From Bacillota bacterium (GTDB lineage: Bacteria; Bacillota; Negativicutes; DSM-13327): DNA of 64,000 nucleotides. The notes beneath the pieces are model-generated. The model had not been told where the DNA came from. It did not search any database and saw nothing but the letters and a program-made list of their open reading frames with translations. The DNA lies in assembly GCA_017889585.1 (NCBI GenBank), contig JAGFZX010000002.1, positions 62,001-126,000 of the forward strand, read 5' to 3'. A program made the position numbers and the translations under genes. This document shows, in pieces, positions 43,929-53,587 of the stretch. The first letter of the stretch is position 1, and each line of letters opens with the position of its first letter.

Positions 43929-45815
43929 TTGAAAAAAATACTTGAAACTATTAATAAGCCCCAAGAATTGAAAAAACTTTCATTTGCCCATCTGAAATTG
44001 CTAGCTGCCGAGATTCGCCAGCTTCTAATACATTCGGTGTCTAAAACTGGCGGACACTTAGCGCCAAGTTTAGGCGTTGTTGAACTAACTATTGCCATAC
44101 ATAAAATATTTAATAGCCCAGTGGATAAAATAGTGTGGGATGTTGGTCATCAGGCTTATGTGCATAAAATATTAACAGGCAGACGTAATGATTTTAGTAC
44201 ATTACGGCAGCTTGGTGGCATTAGTGGTTTCCCTAAAATGAGTGAGAGTGAGCATGATTCATTTGGTACAGGCCATTCTAGTACATCTATATCTGCGGCA
44301 CTTGGAATGGCGTTGGCCCGTGACATTCGAGGTGAGAAAAGTAATATACTTGCAGTTATTGGTGACGGGTCACTCACTGGTGGACAAGCTTATGAAGCAC
44401 TCAATCATGCTGGACATGCGGGAACTAATATGATTGTTATCCTTAATGATAATGAAATGTCAATTGCCAAAAATGTTGGTGCTATGTCCGAATACTTGTC
44501 TAAAATGCGTACAGAACCTAAATATACAAAAGTTAAGCAGGATATTGATTTTATATTACGCCGTATTCCTGCTATTGGTGAAAGAGTGGCTAAAACTGTC
44601 GAGCGACTGAAAGATAGCTTACGCTATCTATTGGTTCCCGGGGTGTTATTTGAAGAATTAGGGTTTACTTATATTGGCCCAATTGATGGGCATAATTTAG
44701 AAATGCTTACCGAGGTGTTGGAAAAAGCTAAAAGCATGCAAGGACCGATATTGATTCATGTCCTTACCTGCAAAGGGAAAGGCTATAAACCAGCTGAATG
44801 CAACCCTGGCAAATTTCATGGTGTAGGGCCTTATTGTATTGAATCTGGTGAAGTAATTAAAAATGGGAATATGCCGACATATACTGGGGTTTTTGGTGAT
44901 ACATTAGTTGAGTTGGCTAAACAAGATTCTCGTATTGTGGCTATAACGGCAGCTATGCCCGAAGGTACTGGACTTAAAAAATTTGCCGCTCAGTTTCCTA
45001 AACGGTTTTTTGATGTAGGCATTGCCGAGCAGAATGCTGTTACTATGGCGGCAGGTATGGCTACAAAGGGAATGAAGCCGGTAGTAGCTCTTTATTCAAC
45101 TTTTGCTCAGCGCGCATATGACCAAATCTTACATGATGTTTGTTTGCAGAACTTACCTGTCATATTTGCTTTAGATCGCGCAGGAATTGTTGGCGAGGAT
45201 GGTCCGACTCATCATGGAGTTTTTGATTATAGTTATTTACGGCACATTCCTAATGTAGTGATTATGGCACCAAAAGATGAGAATGAACTGCGACATATGC
45301 TATATACTGCTATTCATATGAATGGTCCAGTCGTAATTCGTTATCCCCGGGGTAATGGCTTGGGTATAGGGATGGATCAGACTTTGCAGCAACTTACTAT
45401 TGGCGCTTCAGAGCAGTTAAAAGATGGCAATGATATTGTATTCTTAGCTACAGGCGCAATGGTTGAGCCTTGCCAGAGAGCAACGGGACTCTTGGCAGCC
45501 CAGGGTATACAGGCAGGCGTCGTTAATGTTAGGTTTATAAAACCTTTGGATGAGCAGATGATACGACGCTTATCCCGAGATGCGGGCATCATCGTTACTG
45601 TGGAAGATAATATTTTAGCTGGTGGATTTGGTTCGGCCGTGCTTGAATATATCAATGAGCAAAGCTTGAATTGGGTTAAAGTGCTGCGGATCGGATTTCC
45701 CGATAATTTTATTGAACATGGTGCACGAGAACAAATATTGGGAAAGTATGGATTAACTGCAGAAGGTATTGCTACTGAGGTTTGTTCCTTTATGAAGAGA
45801 TTTGGAGTGCGGTGA
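43929..45815 (+). CDS. dxs: 1-deoxy-D-xylulose-5-phosphate synthase
   Basis: Start TTG 43929 behind AAGAAGG. 628 aa. ThDP-binding region GDGSLTGGQAYEALNHAG and ILNDNEMSI, catalytic His/Glu motifs in the second half (FDVGIAEQNAVTMAAGMA, AGIVGEDGPTHHGVFD). First enzyme of the MEP isoprenoid pathway. Stop overlaps the likely start of tlyA. Confidence 0.96.
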   Translation: MKKILETINKPQELKKLSFAHLKLLAAEIRQLLIHSVSKTGGHLAPSLGVVELTIAIHKIFNSPVDKIVWDVGHQAYVHKILTGRRNDFSTLRQLGGISGFPKMSESEHDSFGTGHSSTSISAALGMALARDIRGEKSNILAVIGDGSLTGGQAYEALNHAGHAGTNMIVILNDNEMSIAKNVGAMSEYLSKMRTEPKYTKVKQDIDFILRRIPAIGERVAKTVERLKDSLRYLLVPGVLFEELGFTYIGPIDGHNLEMLTEVLEKAKSMQGPILIHVLTCKGKGYKPAECNPGKFHGVGPYCIESGEVIKNGNMPTYTGVFGDTLVELAKQDSRIVAITAAMPEGTGLKKFAAQFPKRFFDVGIAEQNAVTMAAGMATKGMKPVVALYSTFAQRAYDQILHDVCLQNLPVIFALDRAGIVGEDGPTHHGVFDYSYLRHIPNVVIMAPKDENELRHMLYTAIHMNGPVVIRYPRGNGLGIGMDQTLQQLTIGASEQLKDGNDIVFLATGAMVEPCQRATGLLAAQGIQAGVVNVRFIKPLDEQMIRRLSRDAGIIVTVEDNILAGGFGSAVLEYINEQSLNWVKVLRIGFPDNFIEHGAREQILGKYGLTAEGIATEVCSFMKRFGVR

Positions 45816-46624
45816 GTAATGTGAAGAAAGAACGTTTAGATGTTTTATTGGTAGAGAAAGGATTAGTTGCTAGCCGTGAGCGGGCGAAATCTTCGATTAT
45901 GGCAGGTTTAGTATTTGTTGATGGTCAAAGAGTTGATAAGGCAGGCACAATGGTACCTGTAGAAGGTAAAATTGTTGTTACTGGTGATAGTATTGGCTAT
46001 GTTAGTCGGGGTGGTTTAAAATTAGCTAAAGCCTTGGAGTATTTTGCAATCGATTTAATAGGCAAAGTTATGGCTGATATTGGTGCTTCAACAGGAGGTT
46101 TTACTGATTGCGCCTTGAAAAACGGTGCTATACGTGTATATGCTATTGATGTTGGTTATGGTCAATTGGCTTGGTCCCTCCGGACTGATAACCGAGTAGT
46201 CAATATGGAACGCACTAATATTCGTAATATTTCCCAGGTCGATTTAGGTCAGCCATTAGATTTTGCCTCGATTGATGTGGCATTTATCTCCTTGACGAAG
46301 GTATTGCCGACTGTTAAAAATTTGTTATCAGAGGCTGGTACCGTAGTGGCTTTAATTAAGCCTCAGTTTGAAGCAGGGCGAGCTAAAGTTGGCAAAAAGG
46401 GGGTAGTAAAAGACCCCATGGTACATATTGAGGTTATTACGAATATAGTGAATGCTAGCCAGGAATTAGGCTTTGTTCCGATCGGTCTTACTTATTCACC
46501 GGTAAAAGGGCCGGAAGGCAATATAGAATATCTGATTTATTTAGCTAATTTCCCTAATGAGATGGTCATTAATAATGACACGATTGAACAAATTGTCAAA
46601 GAGGCACATGCTAATGCAGTTTAG
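45812..46624 (+). CDS. tlyA: TlyA family rRNA (cytidine-2'-O)-methyltransferase
   Basis: Start GTG 45812 overlaps the dxs stop (GGAG 5 bases upstream); GTG 45821 is an alternative. About 270 aa: N-terminal S4 domain (ERLDVLLVEKGLVASRERAK) and FtsJ-like methyltransferase domain (ADIGASTGGFTDCALKNGA, PQFEAGRAKVGKKGVVKD). Bacterial relatives methylate 16S and 23S rRNA. Confidence 0.93.
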   Translation: MSNVKKERLDVLLVEKGLVASRERAKSSIMAGLVFVDGQRVDKAGTMVPVEGKIVVTGDSIGYVSRGGLKLAKALEYFAIDLIGKVMADIGASTGGFTDCALKNGAIRVYAIDVGYGQLAWSLRTDNRVVNMERTNIRNISQVDLGQPLDFASIDVAFISLTKVLPTVKNLLSEAGTVVALIKPQFEAGRAKVGKKGVVKDPMVHIEVITNIVNASQELGFVPIGLTYSPVKGPEGNIEYLIYLANFPNEMVINNDTIEQIVKEAHANAV

Positions 46625-46641
46625 ATAATGGAGGATTACGT

Positions 46642-47511
46642 GTGTTAACAATAGGATTATTCCCTAATACTAAGAAGCAGAGTGTAGGCAGTGTATTTGG
46701 ATGGATGGTGCAATATTTTAAGGACCGTGGTGTAAGGGTATTGTTATCTGAAGAGACTGCACAAAAAATGGGTTATTTAGATTTAGCCTGCAGTCAGCAG
46801 GCTATGATAAACCAAATTACAATAGGTATCACATTAGGTGGAGACGGAACTTTATTGAATACGGCAAGAAAAATTGCCTCTGCGGGTATACCTATTTGTG
46901 GTATTAACATGGGACAATTGGGCTTTTTGACTGAGGTTGAATTACCTGATTTAGCCGCAGCACTGGATAAACTTATGAATGGAGATTATCAGATTGAAGA
47001 ACGATTAATGCTTGATGCCAGTATTGTCCGGCAAGGCACTCCTATTCATATTTCGTCAGCCCTTAATGATGTGGTAATTTGCAAGAGTGGGGTTTCCCGC
47101 ATGATTAAATTGAAATTGTATATTGATGATGACTTAACAGCCAACTATGCGGCAGATGGACTCATTATTGCTACATCTACTGGTTCTACTGGATACTCCT
47201 TGTCAGCAGGCGGGCCCATTATTAACCCAAAATTAAAAGTAATGGTTTTGACACCCATTTGTCCTCATACATTACATGCAAAATCCCTAGTGGTGTCAGA
47301 GAAAGAAGAAATTAAAGTAACAATGGTATCTCGTCAGGATGATGCTGTTTTAACGATTGATGGCCAGAACGTTTATAGTTTATTGCCTGATGATGTTGTA
47401 TTAGTTAAGCGTACGCCATTTAGGGCACAATTTATTAAATTAAATGGTAGAAGTTATTATGAGACGTTGCGTACTAAATTATGGCGGGGCGAAGTAGATG
47501 GGAATTTTTAA
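46642..47511 (+). CDS. nadK: NAD kinase
   Basis: Start GTG 46642 behind GGAGG. 289 aa with GGDGTLLNTAR, GINMGQLGFLTEVEL and TGSTGYSLSAGGPII, the conserved NadK motifs. Makes NADP from NAD. Classic place between tlyA and argR. Element A copy 4 follows directly. Confidence 0.95.
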   Translation: MLTIGLFPNTKKQSVGSVFGWMVQYFKDRGVRVLLSEETAQKMGYLDLACSQQAMINQITIGITLGGDGTLLNTARKIASAGIPICGINMGQLGFLTEVELPDLAAALDKLMNGDYQIEERLMLDASIVRQGTPIHISSALNDVVICKSGVSRMIKLKLYIDDDLTANYAADGLIIATSTGSTGYSLSAGGPIINPKLKVMVLTPICPHTLHAKSLVVSEKEEIKVTMVSRQDDAVLTIDGQNVYSLLPDDVVLVKRTPFRAQFIKLNGRSYYETLRTKLWRGEVDGNF

Positions 47512-47606
47512 CGTAATCAGAAATTATAACAATTTCCGATTCCAAGTAAGGGCAACTAAGGCTTCAGCCTGCGCTGAGGCTTGGCCGAAGCCAAGTTTTC
47601 TTTATA
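47512..47606 (+). repeat. Dispersed two-hairpin element A, copy 4
   Basis: Hairpin 1 reads ATCAGAAAT-tataaca-ATTTCCGAT: the loop-closing pair is T-A instead of G-C with both sides changed. Middle AACTAAGGCTTCAGCCTGCG; hairpin 2 GGCTTGG-ccgaag-CCAAGTT. Starts directly after the nadK stop, which has no other visible terminator. Confidence 0.85.
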
Positions 47607-47630
47607 TAGTAAAAGCGAGGAGGGAAGTGC

Positions 47631-48098
47631 GTGAAAGCATTGCGCCACGCTAATATAAAAGAAATTATTGAAAACAATGTAATTGAGACACAAGAGGACT
47701 TAGCAGAAGCATTGAGTAAACAATCAATTAAGGTGACCCAAGCGACTGTATCACGTGATATTAAAGAATTAATGCTCATCAAAGTACCAGCAGGCGAAGG
47801 ACGTTATCGCTATGCTTTTCCCGTGGAAAATAACACTGCTTTTTTACAACCACGTATGGAACGTATTTTTCAAGATTCTGTTGTTGGCATGGATTACAGT
47901 GCCAATATTGTGGTTATCAAAACATTGCCAGGTACTGCTCAAGCAGTAGCAGCTGCTATCGATAATACTAAATGGCCAGATATTATCGGCACTGTAGCAG
48001 GTGATGATAATATTCTAGTTGTAGTAAAACCCATTGATGCTGTATCTAGGGTAATGGCAAAATTACTTGCGTTAACACATCAGAGGTTAGGGGTGTAG
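47631..48098 (+). CDS. argR: Arginine repressor ArgR
   Basis: Start GTG 47631 behind GAGGAGGG. 155 aa: N-terminal winged helix (QEDLAEALSKQSIKVTQATVSRDIKE) and C-terminal hexamerisation/Arg-binding domain (GTAQAVAAAIDNTKW, GTVAGDDNILVVVK). Usual neighbour of recN in Firmicutes. Confidence 0.95.
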   Translation: MKALRHANIKEIIENNVIETQEDLAEALSKQSIKVTQATVSRDIKELMLIKVPAGEGRYRYAFPVENNTAFLQPRMERIFQDSVVGMDYSANIVVIKTLPGTAQAVAAAIDNTKWPDIIGTVAGDDNILVVVKPIDAVSRVMAKLLALTHQRLGV

Positions 48099-48102
48099 AA
48101 AT

Positions 48103-49848
48103 TTGCTAAAATCATTAGCGGTTACTAATTTTGCATTAATTGAACAGGCTATGGTAGAGTTTGATGAGGGCTTAAATATATTAACAGGGGAAACAGGGGC
48201 CGGTAAATCAATCTTAATAGATGCGTTAAGTGTTATTTTAGGCAACCGAGCTTCTGTTGATTCAATTCGTACCGGTTGTGATTTTTTTCGCGTTGAGGCA
48301 GTTTTTGATATTTCGCAGCTACTTTCAATTCATAAAATAATAGAAGATCAAGGTATTATTGTTGATGATGAGGCAACTATAATCATCAGTCGTCGTTTCT
48401 CTCGCAATGGTAAAAATACTATTCTGATTAATGGTTGTCATATTACGGTTAGTATTTTACGTCAAATTGGCGAAAAACTTGTTGATATGCATGGGCAGCA
48501 TGAGAACCAGGCACTATTACGCCCAGAGGCGTATTTGATCATGCTGGATGCTTTAGATGTTAAAACCAGAGCAACACTGGAACAGTATCGCGAAATTTAT
48601 GATAATTGGCTGAATTTAATCAAAGAACTATCAATATTAGAACGCAGTTCCAGGGAGCGGGCCCAACGTATTGATATGCTTAATTGGCAAACCAAGGAAA
48701 TAGCTGCTGCTGAATTAAAACTTAATGAAGATGAAGAATTGGAACAGCAGATATTGGTATTAGCTAATGCTGAAAAGATTGCTAATGCAGTGAACCGTGC
48801 TTATATTTTATTAGATCAAGGTAGTAATGAGCTCAGTGGTGTTTTACCCGCTTTGTCTGAGGTAAAGCGTGAACTCGAAGTTGCTGTCCGTTATGATCAG
48901 CGGATAGAAGGACAACTAATTGGTATTAATAATGCTTTATATCAGCTAGAAGAAAGCTGTACGGATTTACGTTTATATGGTGATGACATTGAGTTTAACC
49001 CTCGGCAATTAGCTAATTTACAAGAACGTATGGATATAATTTACAAGTTGAAGAAAAAATATGGGGCAACTATTGGTGAGATATTGGCTTATCATGATCA
49101 GGCTACCCTTGAGCTCGCAGATATAAAAAATTATGATCAAAAATTTGCCAAATTGAGTAAACAGCAAGAGGAATTAGAAGATAAATTAACAAAAATGGCT
49201 AATGAGCTTGATTCCATGCGGCGGCAATCTTCCAGCGAACTAGGGGCGCAGGTATGTGGACATTTAGCTGATTTGGGTATGCCGAATGCCATTTTTATCA
49301 TTGAGGTATTACCCACATCACAGTTTACTCCCAATGGTTGTAATGAAGTCTTGTTTTTATTTTCAGCAAATCCTGGCGAACAACCAAAATTGTTACATAA
49401 GATAGCTTCCGGTGGTGAGCTTTCCCGAATTGCCTTAGCAATTAAAACAGTATGTGCTGCTCGTGACGCTGCCCATATCATGGTGTTTGATGAAATTGAT
49501 GCCGGTATTGGAGGGCAGACTGGGCATATGGTAGCTGGAAAAGTCGCTAAGGTAGCTTGTACCAGACAGGTATTGTGTATTACCCATTTACCGCAAATCG
49601 CTTGTATGGCTGATCGACATATTTATATAAAGAAGCAAATAGATGGCGATCGGACAAATACTATAATTAAGGTTCTGTCCAAAGATGAGCAACTAATTGA
49701 ACTTACCAGAATGATTTCTGGTAATGATATAACCCAGATAGCGGTAGATAATGCTACTCAAATGTTTGAATCCGCATATTTAAAAAAAGAAAAATGGAAA
49801 AATATAACGAAAGCGTACAGTCCAGTAATACAAGATGCAAAAATTTAA
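48103..49848 (+). CDS. recN: DNA repair protein RecN
   Basis: Start TTG 48103, 4 bp after argR. 581 aa SMC-like ATPase: Walker A LTGETGAGKSILIDAL, coiled-coil arms, ABC signature ASGGELSRIALAIK, Walker B IMVFDEIDAGIGG. Acts in double-strand-break repair. A terminator-like hairpin follows about 95 bp later. The next gene is not spoIVB, as it normally is. Confidence 0.96.
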   Translation: MLKSLAVTNFALIEQAMVEFDEGLNILTGETGAGKSILIDALSVILGNRASVDSIRTGCDFFRVEAVFDISQLLSIHKIIEDQGIIVDDEATIIISRRFSRNGKNTILINGCHITVSILRQIGEKLVDMHGQHENQALLRPEAYLIMLDALDVKTRATLEQYREIYDNWLNLIKELSILERSSRERAQRIDMLNWQTKEIAAAELKLNEDEELEQQILVLANAEKIANAVNRAYILLDQGSNELSGVLPALSEVKRELEVAVRYDQRIEGQLIGINNALYQLEESCTDLRLYGDDIEFNPRQLANLQERMDIIYKLKKKYGATIGEILAYHDQATLELADIKNYDQKFAKLSKQQEELEDKLTKMANELDSMRRQSSSELGAQVCGHLADLGMPNAIFIIEVLPTSQFTPNGCNEVLFLFSANPGEQPKLLHKIASGGELSRIALAIKTVCAARDAAHIMVFDEIDAGIGGQTGHMVAGKVAKVACTRQVLCITHLPQIACMADRHIYIKKQIDGDRTNTIIKVLSKDEQLIELTRMISGNDITQIAVDNATQMFESAYLKKEKWKNITKAYSPVIQDAKI

Positions 49849-50202
49849 GCTAACTCAAGATTGATTTTCGTACTAGTTATTTTTATTATAATCTCGAGGT
49901 TCAGTAGTACTTGATTTTTATCTGTTATTATTGTTTTCATTTGCTCTAGCGATATTTTCGTTGGAGCTTTTTTGTTTTTCAATTGCTATTTTTCATTGTG
50001 CAGTGGTATTCTTTTTCAGTAGTACGGTGAAACTGAAAAACTGAACCCGCTACATCTCTTACAATGTGGACCAGAGTGGCACATACCAAATGCACTGTCT
50101 TATCTTAATGGGTAGGGTGGTTTTTTTTGTTAACTATTGCAGGAAAAAGTTGATTTACATATAATTACAATAAGGTGATATTTTTTATTGGGGGAGATAA
50201 AT
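49849..50202 (+). other. Gene-free stretch after recN
   Basis: Contains a hairpin GCTCTAGCGA/TCGTTGGAGC with six T residues (49943-49973), probably the recN terminator. The part 50030-50130 (GAACCCGCTACATCTC, GGTAGGGTGG with eight T) looks structured but matches nothing known to me. Confidence 0.5.
49943..49973 (+). terminator. Terminator downstream of recN
   Basis: GCTCTAGCGA pairs with TCGTTGGAGC (one G-U pair, one mismatch) followed by TTTTTTG. Confidence 0.65.
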
Positions 50203-50772
50203 ATGACCAAGATACCGGCTTTTTGTGATGAGTGTGGTAAGGTTTTTTCATCAGGTTTTAATTTTAGTAACTCATTTAATATCTCTTTTGCGGGATGTCA
50301 GGCAGGACCTTGTCCATCATGTGGCGGGATGGGACATATTCCAGATGGTGTATATAATTTCATTGACAATGCAATCGAACTACTCCAGAGGCCAAATCGA
50401 ACAGTTGAAGAATTAAAGATACTCGCTAATATTCTAAGAAAATCACGCATAAAAAACTCAACTATTGAACAGATAAAAGAAGAAGTGGCGACAACCGTTC
50501 CAGAATTATCACCTTTAACAAACTTCTTACCAGCAACGCGTCAAGAATTTTATACTTTTATTAGTATTATTTTAACTATATTAACCTTTATGGATAATGT
50601 TATGAAAAACGATAATAAAACCAAAACCGAGGTTCAACAAGTGGTTAATTATATATATCAGCAGGATATCCGATTTGATAATAATGTTATATTAAAGAAA
50701 AAAATAGGACGAAACCAAACATGCCCATGTGGAAGTGGTATTAAGTATAAGAAATGTTGCGGATTTAATTAA
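50203..50772 (+). CDS. SEC-C motif protein with N-terminal Cys-rich finger
   Basis: Start ATG 50203, 6 bases after GGGGAG. 189 aa. N-terminal zinc-finger-like part with CDECGKVF and [12 protein letters not shown], a central helical region, one hydrophobic segment ([18 protein letters not shown], about 116-133), and the C-terminal SEC-C motif [22 protein letters not shown] binds zinc in SecA and in many small proteins of unknown role. Seems accessory: it lies in the interval that separates recN and spoIVB. Confidence 0.8.
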   Translation: MTKIPAFCDECGKVFSSGFNFSNSFNISFAGCQAGPCPSCGGMGHIPDGVYNFIDNAIELLQRPNRTVEELKILANILRKSRIKNSTIEQIKEEVATTVPELSPLTNFLPATRQEFYTFISIILTILTFMDNVMKNDNKTKTEVQQVVNYIYQQDIRFDNNVILKKKIGRNQTCPCGSGIKYKKCCGFN

Positions 50773-51161
50773 ATGAAATAATAATGCCTTGATATATTTA
50801 AATGGAATGAGTCTGAAAAGTATAAAAAATCTTAGCCGTCTACCACTGCAGGCAGACGGTATTTTCTCGTTTATAATATGGAAAATAAAGTTTATTTGAG
50901 AACTCTAGTTTGACAAATTTTGCAGATTCTAATGTTTATAATGTCAATATATAAAGAAAAAATTATTATATAGGGTTTTATATTCAAATTGGAAAGTACC
51001 CAGTAAAAACCTCCCTATATATATCATTGAAATTTATTTTGTTCTTCCTATTTAGGTAATGGAATATGAATATTTGCTGTCGCTTCGTGGGAGCTGATGG
51101 ACTGAAAAACTTCACATTACTCCAGGTTAACCACAATAAGTTGATGAAATAGGAGGTTATT
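50773..51161 (+). other. Gene-free leader of the chemoreceptor gene
   Basis: Holds a CCGTCT/AGACGG hairpin and the first copy of a direct repeat (50831-50926). TTGACA at 50910 and TATAAT at 50937 are 21 bp apart, too far for a normal sigma-A promoter. 51061-51140 has no recognised motif. Confidence 0.5.
50831..50926 (+). repeat. Direct repeat flanking the chemoreceptor gene, copy 1
   Basis: Starts with TTAGCCGTCT hairpin (GCCGTCT/AGACGGT), then TTTATAAT, GGAAAATAAA, TTTATT and AACTCTAG, ending in TTTTGCA. The same order is found at 53224-53317 after the gene. Confidence 0.65.
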
Positions 51162-53162
51162 ATGAACAATAAAATGAGAAGTATTGAAATGAAAAGTATT
51201 CAAACAAAACTTACGGTTACTATTCTTACCATTTTTTTAGTTGCGATGAGCGTGTTGGGCGGTCTTAATTATTGGAAAGCACGGGAAATTATTGTCGAGA
51301 CCACTACTAGTAACATTGAAAAAATAGCGGTGAGCGCTGCTGATGATATTGCCAATTGGTTGAAAATAAGCCAGTCAGAACTAGTAGGAATGTCACTAAC
51401 ACCAGTGGTTCAAAACGGTAATTCAGAGGACATTGTTCCTTTCCTAGCCGGTATAATGAAAGAAAATACTCATTTTGGATCATTAGGCTTTATTGCCCCA
51501 AATGGTATTTCTCATGATTCGGCAGGGAAAACAGGTAATCTTAAGGAACGGAGCTACTTCCAAAAAGCAATTGGAGGACAGGCGTCTATTGGAGATCCGG
51601 TGATATCATTAGCTACTGGTAAACTAGTATCCGTTGTGGCTGTGCCGGTTAAAGCTAATGGTAAGGTGATAGGGGTATTATTCGGAGCGATTAATTTGGA
51701 TGAAATCTCCAAGAAAGTGTTGGACATAAAGGTAACTCAAACGGGTTCCGCTTACGTACTACAGAGTGATGGATTGATTATAATTCATGACAACAAGGAT
51801 ATGGCAATGAAGATCAATGGCCTGCAGGATAGTAGTCTTCAACCTGAACAGAAACGAGCTGCAGAGAAGATGGTAAGAGGCGAGAAAGGGGTTGCCTATT
51901 ATTCATATAAGGGTGACGAAAGGATGGTGTCTTTTGCACCTGTATCTGGCACTGGCTGGTCGCTAGCAGTGGTGGCACCCATGGGAGAAGTAACTGGTGT
52001 ACTATCAGTATTGACCACGATATCCATGACAACCATTGTTGTAGTGCTAGTTATCTCGGCACTAGGTGTGGTATGGTATGCTCGTCGTATCGCCAGACCC
52101 ATTCAGGCATTAGAGGCAGCTGCCACACGCATTGCTGATGGAGACATCTCACTTATCAAGTTAAATATTGTTTCCAATGATGAGATTGGACGTTTGGGTC
52201 AGGCTTTTGAAAAAATGACTGAGAATTTGCGGACGTTAATTCAAAAAATTACTCAGGCTACTAATCAGGTAGCCGCCTCCTCGGAAGAATTGACCGCAAG
52301 CGCCGAACAGTCAGCTCTGGCCGTAAATCAAGTAGCCGAGTCAGTTAGTGGTGTAGCACAAGGTGCAGAAAGACAATTAAGGGCAGTGGTCGAAACAGCC
52401 GCCGTGCTAGAGCAGCTGTCATCTGGTATTCAGCAAGTCGCTGCTAATGCCAATCAGGTAGCTGGCAATTCATCTAGAGCAGTTGAATCAGCAAAAGAAG
52501 GTGATAAATCTGTTGAAAAGGCTGTTAACCAAATGGCTCACATTGAACAGACTGTCAACAATTCTGCACAAGTCGTTGCTCATTTGGGCGAGAGATCGAA
52601 AGAAATTGGACAGATTGTAGACACTATCTCAGGAATTGCTGGACAGACAAATCTACTTGCACTTAACGCTGCTATTGAGGCCGCAAGAGCTGGAGAACAA
52701 GGTCGTGGTTTTGCAGTAGTAGCGGAAGAAGTTCGTAAGCTGGCAGAACAGTCACAAGAAGCAGCAAAGCAAATTGCCAAACTAATAGGTGAAATTCAAG
52801 GGGATACCGACAAAGCTGTTGTGGCCATGGATGAGGGGACCCGTGAGGTTAAAGTGGGAACAGAGGTTGTCACTACAGCAGGTCGTGCATTTAAGGATAT
52901 TGCGACAACTATAGCGCGTGCATCTGATCAAGTGAAGGAGATTTCTGCAACTATGCAGCAGATGGCCAGTGGTAGTCAGCAGATTGTAGCATCTGTGAAG
53001 AGAATCGATAAACATACTAAAATAGCTGCTGCAGAATGCCAGACGGTATCGGCGGCCACTGAAGAACAATCCGCAACGATGGAAGAAATCGCCGTTTCCA
53101 GCCAAGCACTAGCCACAATGGCGGAAGATTTGGCGCAGGCTGTCAGCAATTTTAAAATTTAA
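51162..53162 (+). CDS. Methyl-accepting chemotaxis protein with Cache sensor
   Basis: A 666-aa chemoreceptor. First membrane helix at about 15-35, a dCache-type periplasmic sensor (FGSLGFIAPNGISHDSAGKT, DPVISLATGKLVSVVAVPV), second helix at about 285-305, HAMP (ARPIQALEAAATRIADGDIS), then the signalling domain with the conserved hairpin tip GIAGQTNLLALNAAIEAARA and GRGFAVVAEEVRKLAEQS. No C-terminal pentapeptide for CheR/CheB tethering. Amino acids or carboxylates are common Cache ligands, but the ligand cannot be read here. RBS TAGGAGG. Confidence 0.94.
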   Translation: MNNKMRSIEMKSIQTKLTVTILTIFLVAMSVLGGLNYWKAREIIVETTTSNIEKIAVSAADDIANWLKISQSELVGMSLTPVVQNGNSEDIVPFLAGIMKENTHFGSLGFIAPNGISHDSAGKTGNLKERSYFQKAIGGQASIGDPVISLATGKLVSVVAVPVKANGKVIGVLFGAINLDEISKKVLDIKVTQTGSAYVLQSDGLIIIHDNKDMAMKINGLQDSSLQPEQKRAAEKMVRGEKGVAYYSYKGDERMVSFAPVSGTGWSLAVVAPMGEVTGVLSVLTTISMTTIVVVLVISALGVVWYARRIARPIQALEAAATRIADGDISLIKLNIVSNDEIGRLGQAFEKMTENLRTLIQKITQATNQVAASSEELTASAEQSALAVNQVAESVSGVAQGAERQLRAVVETAAVLEQLSSGIQQVAANANQVAGNSSRAVESAKEGDKSVEKAVNQMAHIEQTVNNSAQVVAHLGERSKEIGQIVDTISGIAGQTNLLALNAAIEAARAGEQGRGFAVVAEEVRKLAEQSQEAAKQIAKLIGEIQGDTDKAVVAMDEGTREVKVGTEVVTTAGRAFKDIATTIARASDQVKEISATMQQMASGSQQIVASVKRIDKHTKIAAAECQTVSAATEEQSATMEEIAVSSQALATMAEDLAQAVSNFKI

Positions 53163-53223
53163 GGATGTTGAGGTCAATGACTAAAGAATAGATGATTTGT
53201 TGTGAGGAAAGAATATGATCCTT

Positions 53224-53317
53224 ATTAGCCGTCTTACCTTTCAGGGTGAGACGGATTTTTCTTATTTATAATGGAAAAATAAATTTTATTAATAACTCTA
53301 CTTCGACGCAATTTGCA
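53224..53317 (+). repeat. Direct repeat flanking the chemoreceptor gene, copy 2, with terminator
   Basis: GCCGTCT / AGACGG hairpin with T-run (53227-53262, terminator of the chemoreceptor gene), then TTTATAATGGAAAAATAAA, TTTTATTAATAACTCTAC and AATTTGCAT. Aligns along its length with 50831-50926. Confidence 0.65.
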
Positions 53318-53376
53318 TAAATTTATATATAATAAATAATGTTGGAAATGATAGAAAAGAGTGAATGAGTGTTGTC

Positions 53377-53526
53377 ATGGAAAATTTACAATGTAAGATA
53401 GAGCGCTTGAGGCAAGAAATGCATGTAACGACAATCGCAAAGGGCATATCACATCCAGACGTTTTAAGGGCTAGTCAGGGAATGGATGAAGTAATAAATG
53501 AATTATTTACAGTAGAACTGATGTAA
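53377..53526 (+). CDS. Spo0E-like aspartyl-phosphate phosphatase
   Basis: A 49-aa protein, MENLQCKIERLRQEMHVTTI then GISHPDVLRASQGMDEVINE. The two-helix pattern with S-Q-x-x-D at the end is the Spo0E family signature; these proteins dephosphorylate Spo0A-P and delay sporulation. RBS is weak (GAGTG). Two more relatives occur downstream: an intact one at 57814 and a broken one ending at 61475. Confidence 0.75.
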   Translation: MENLQCKIERLRQEMHVTTIAKGISHPDVLRASQGMDEVINELFTVELM

Positions 53527-53587
53527 AAGGCTGGATACAGAAGAGGATATTATAAAAAAAGGTCGAAAAAATCATATAATGAAATAG

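Noticed and set aside
50910-50942. TTGACA and TATAAT before the chemoreceptor gene as a promoter
   Set aside because: Spacing is 21 bp, outside the workable range for sigma-A.
51061-51140. Possible second c-di-GMP riboswitch before the chemoreceptor gene
   Set aside because: Contains AGGTTAACC, but the GGCAAACC and GACGCAAAGC elements of the aptamer are absent.
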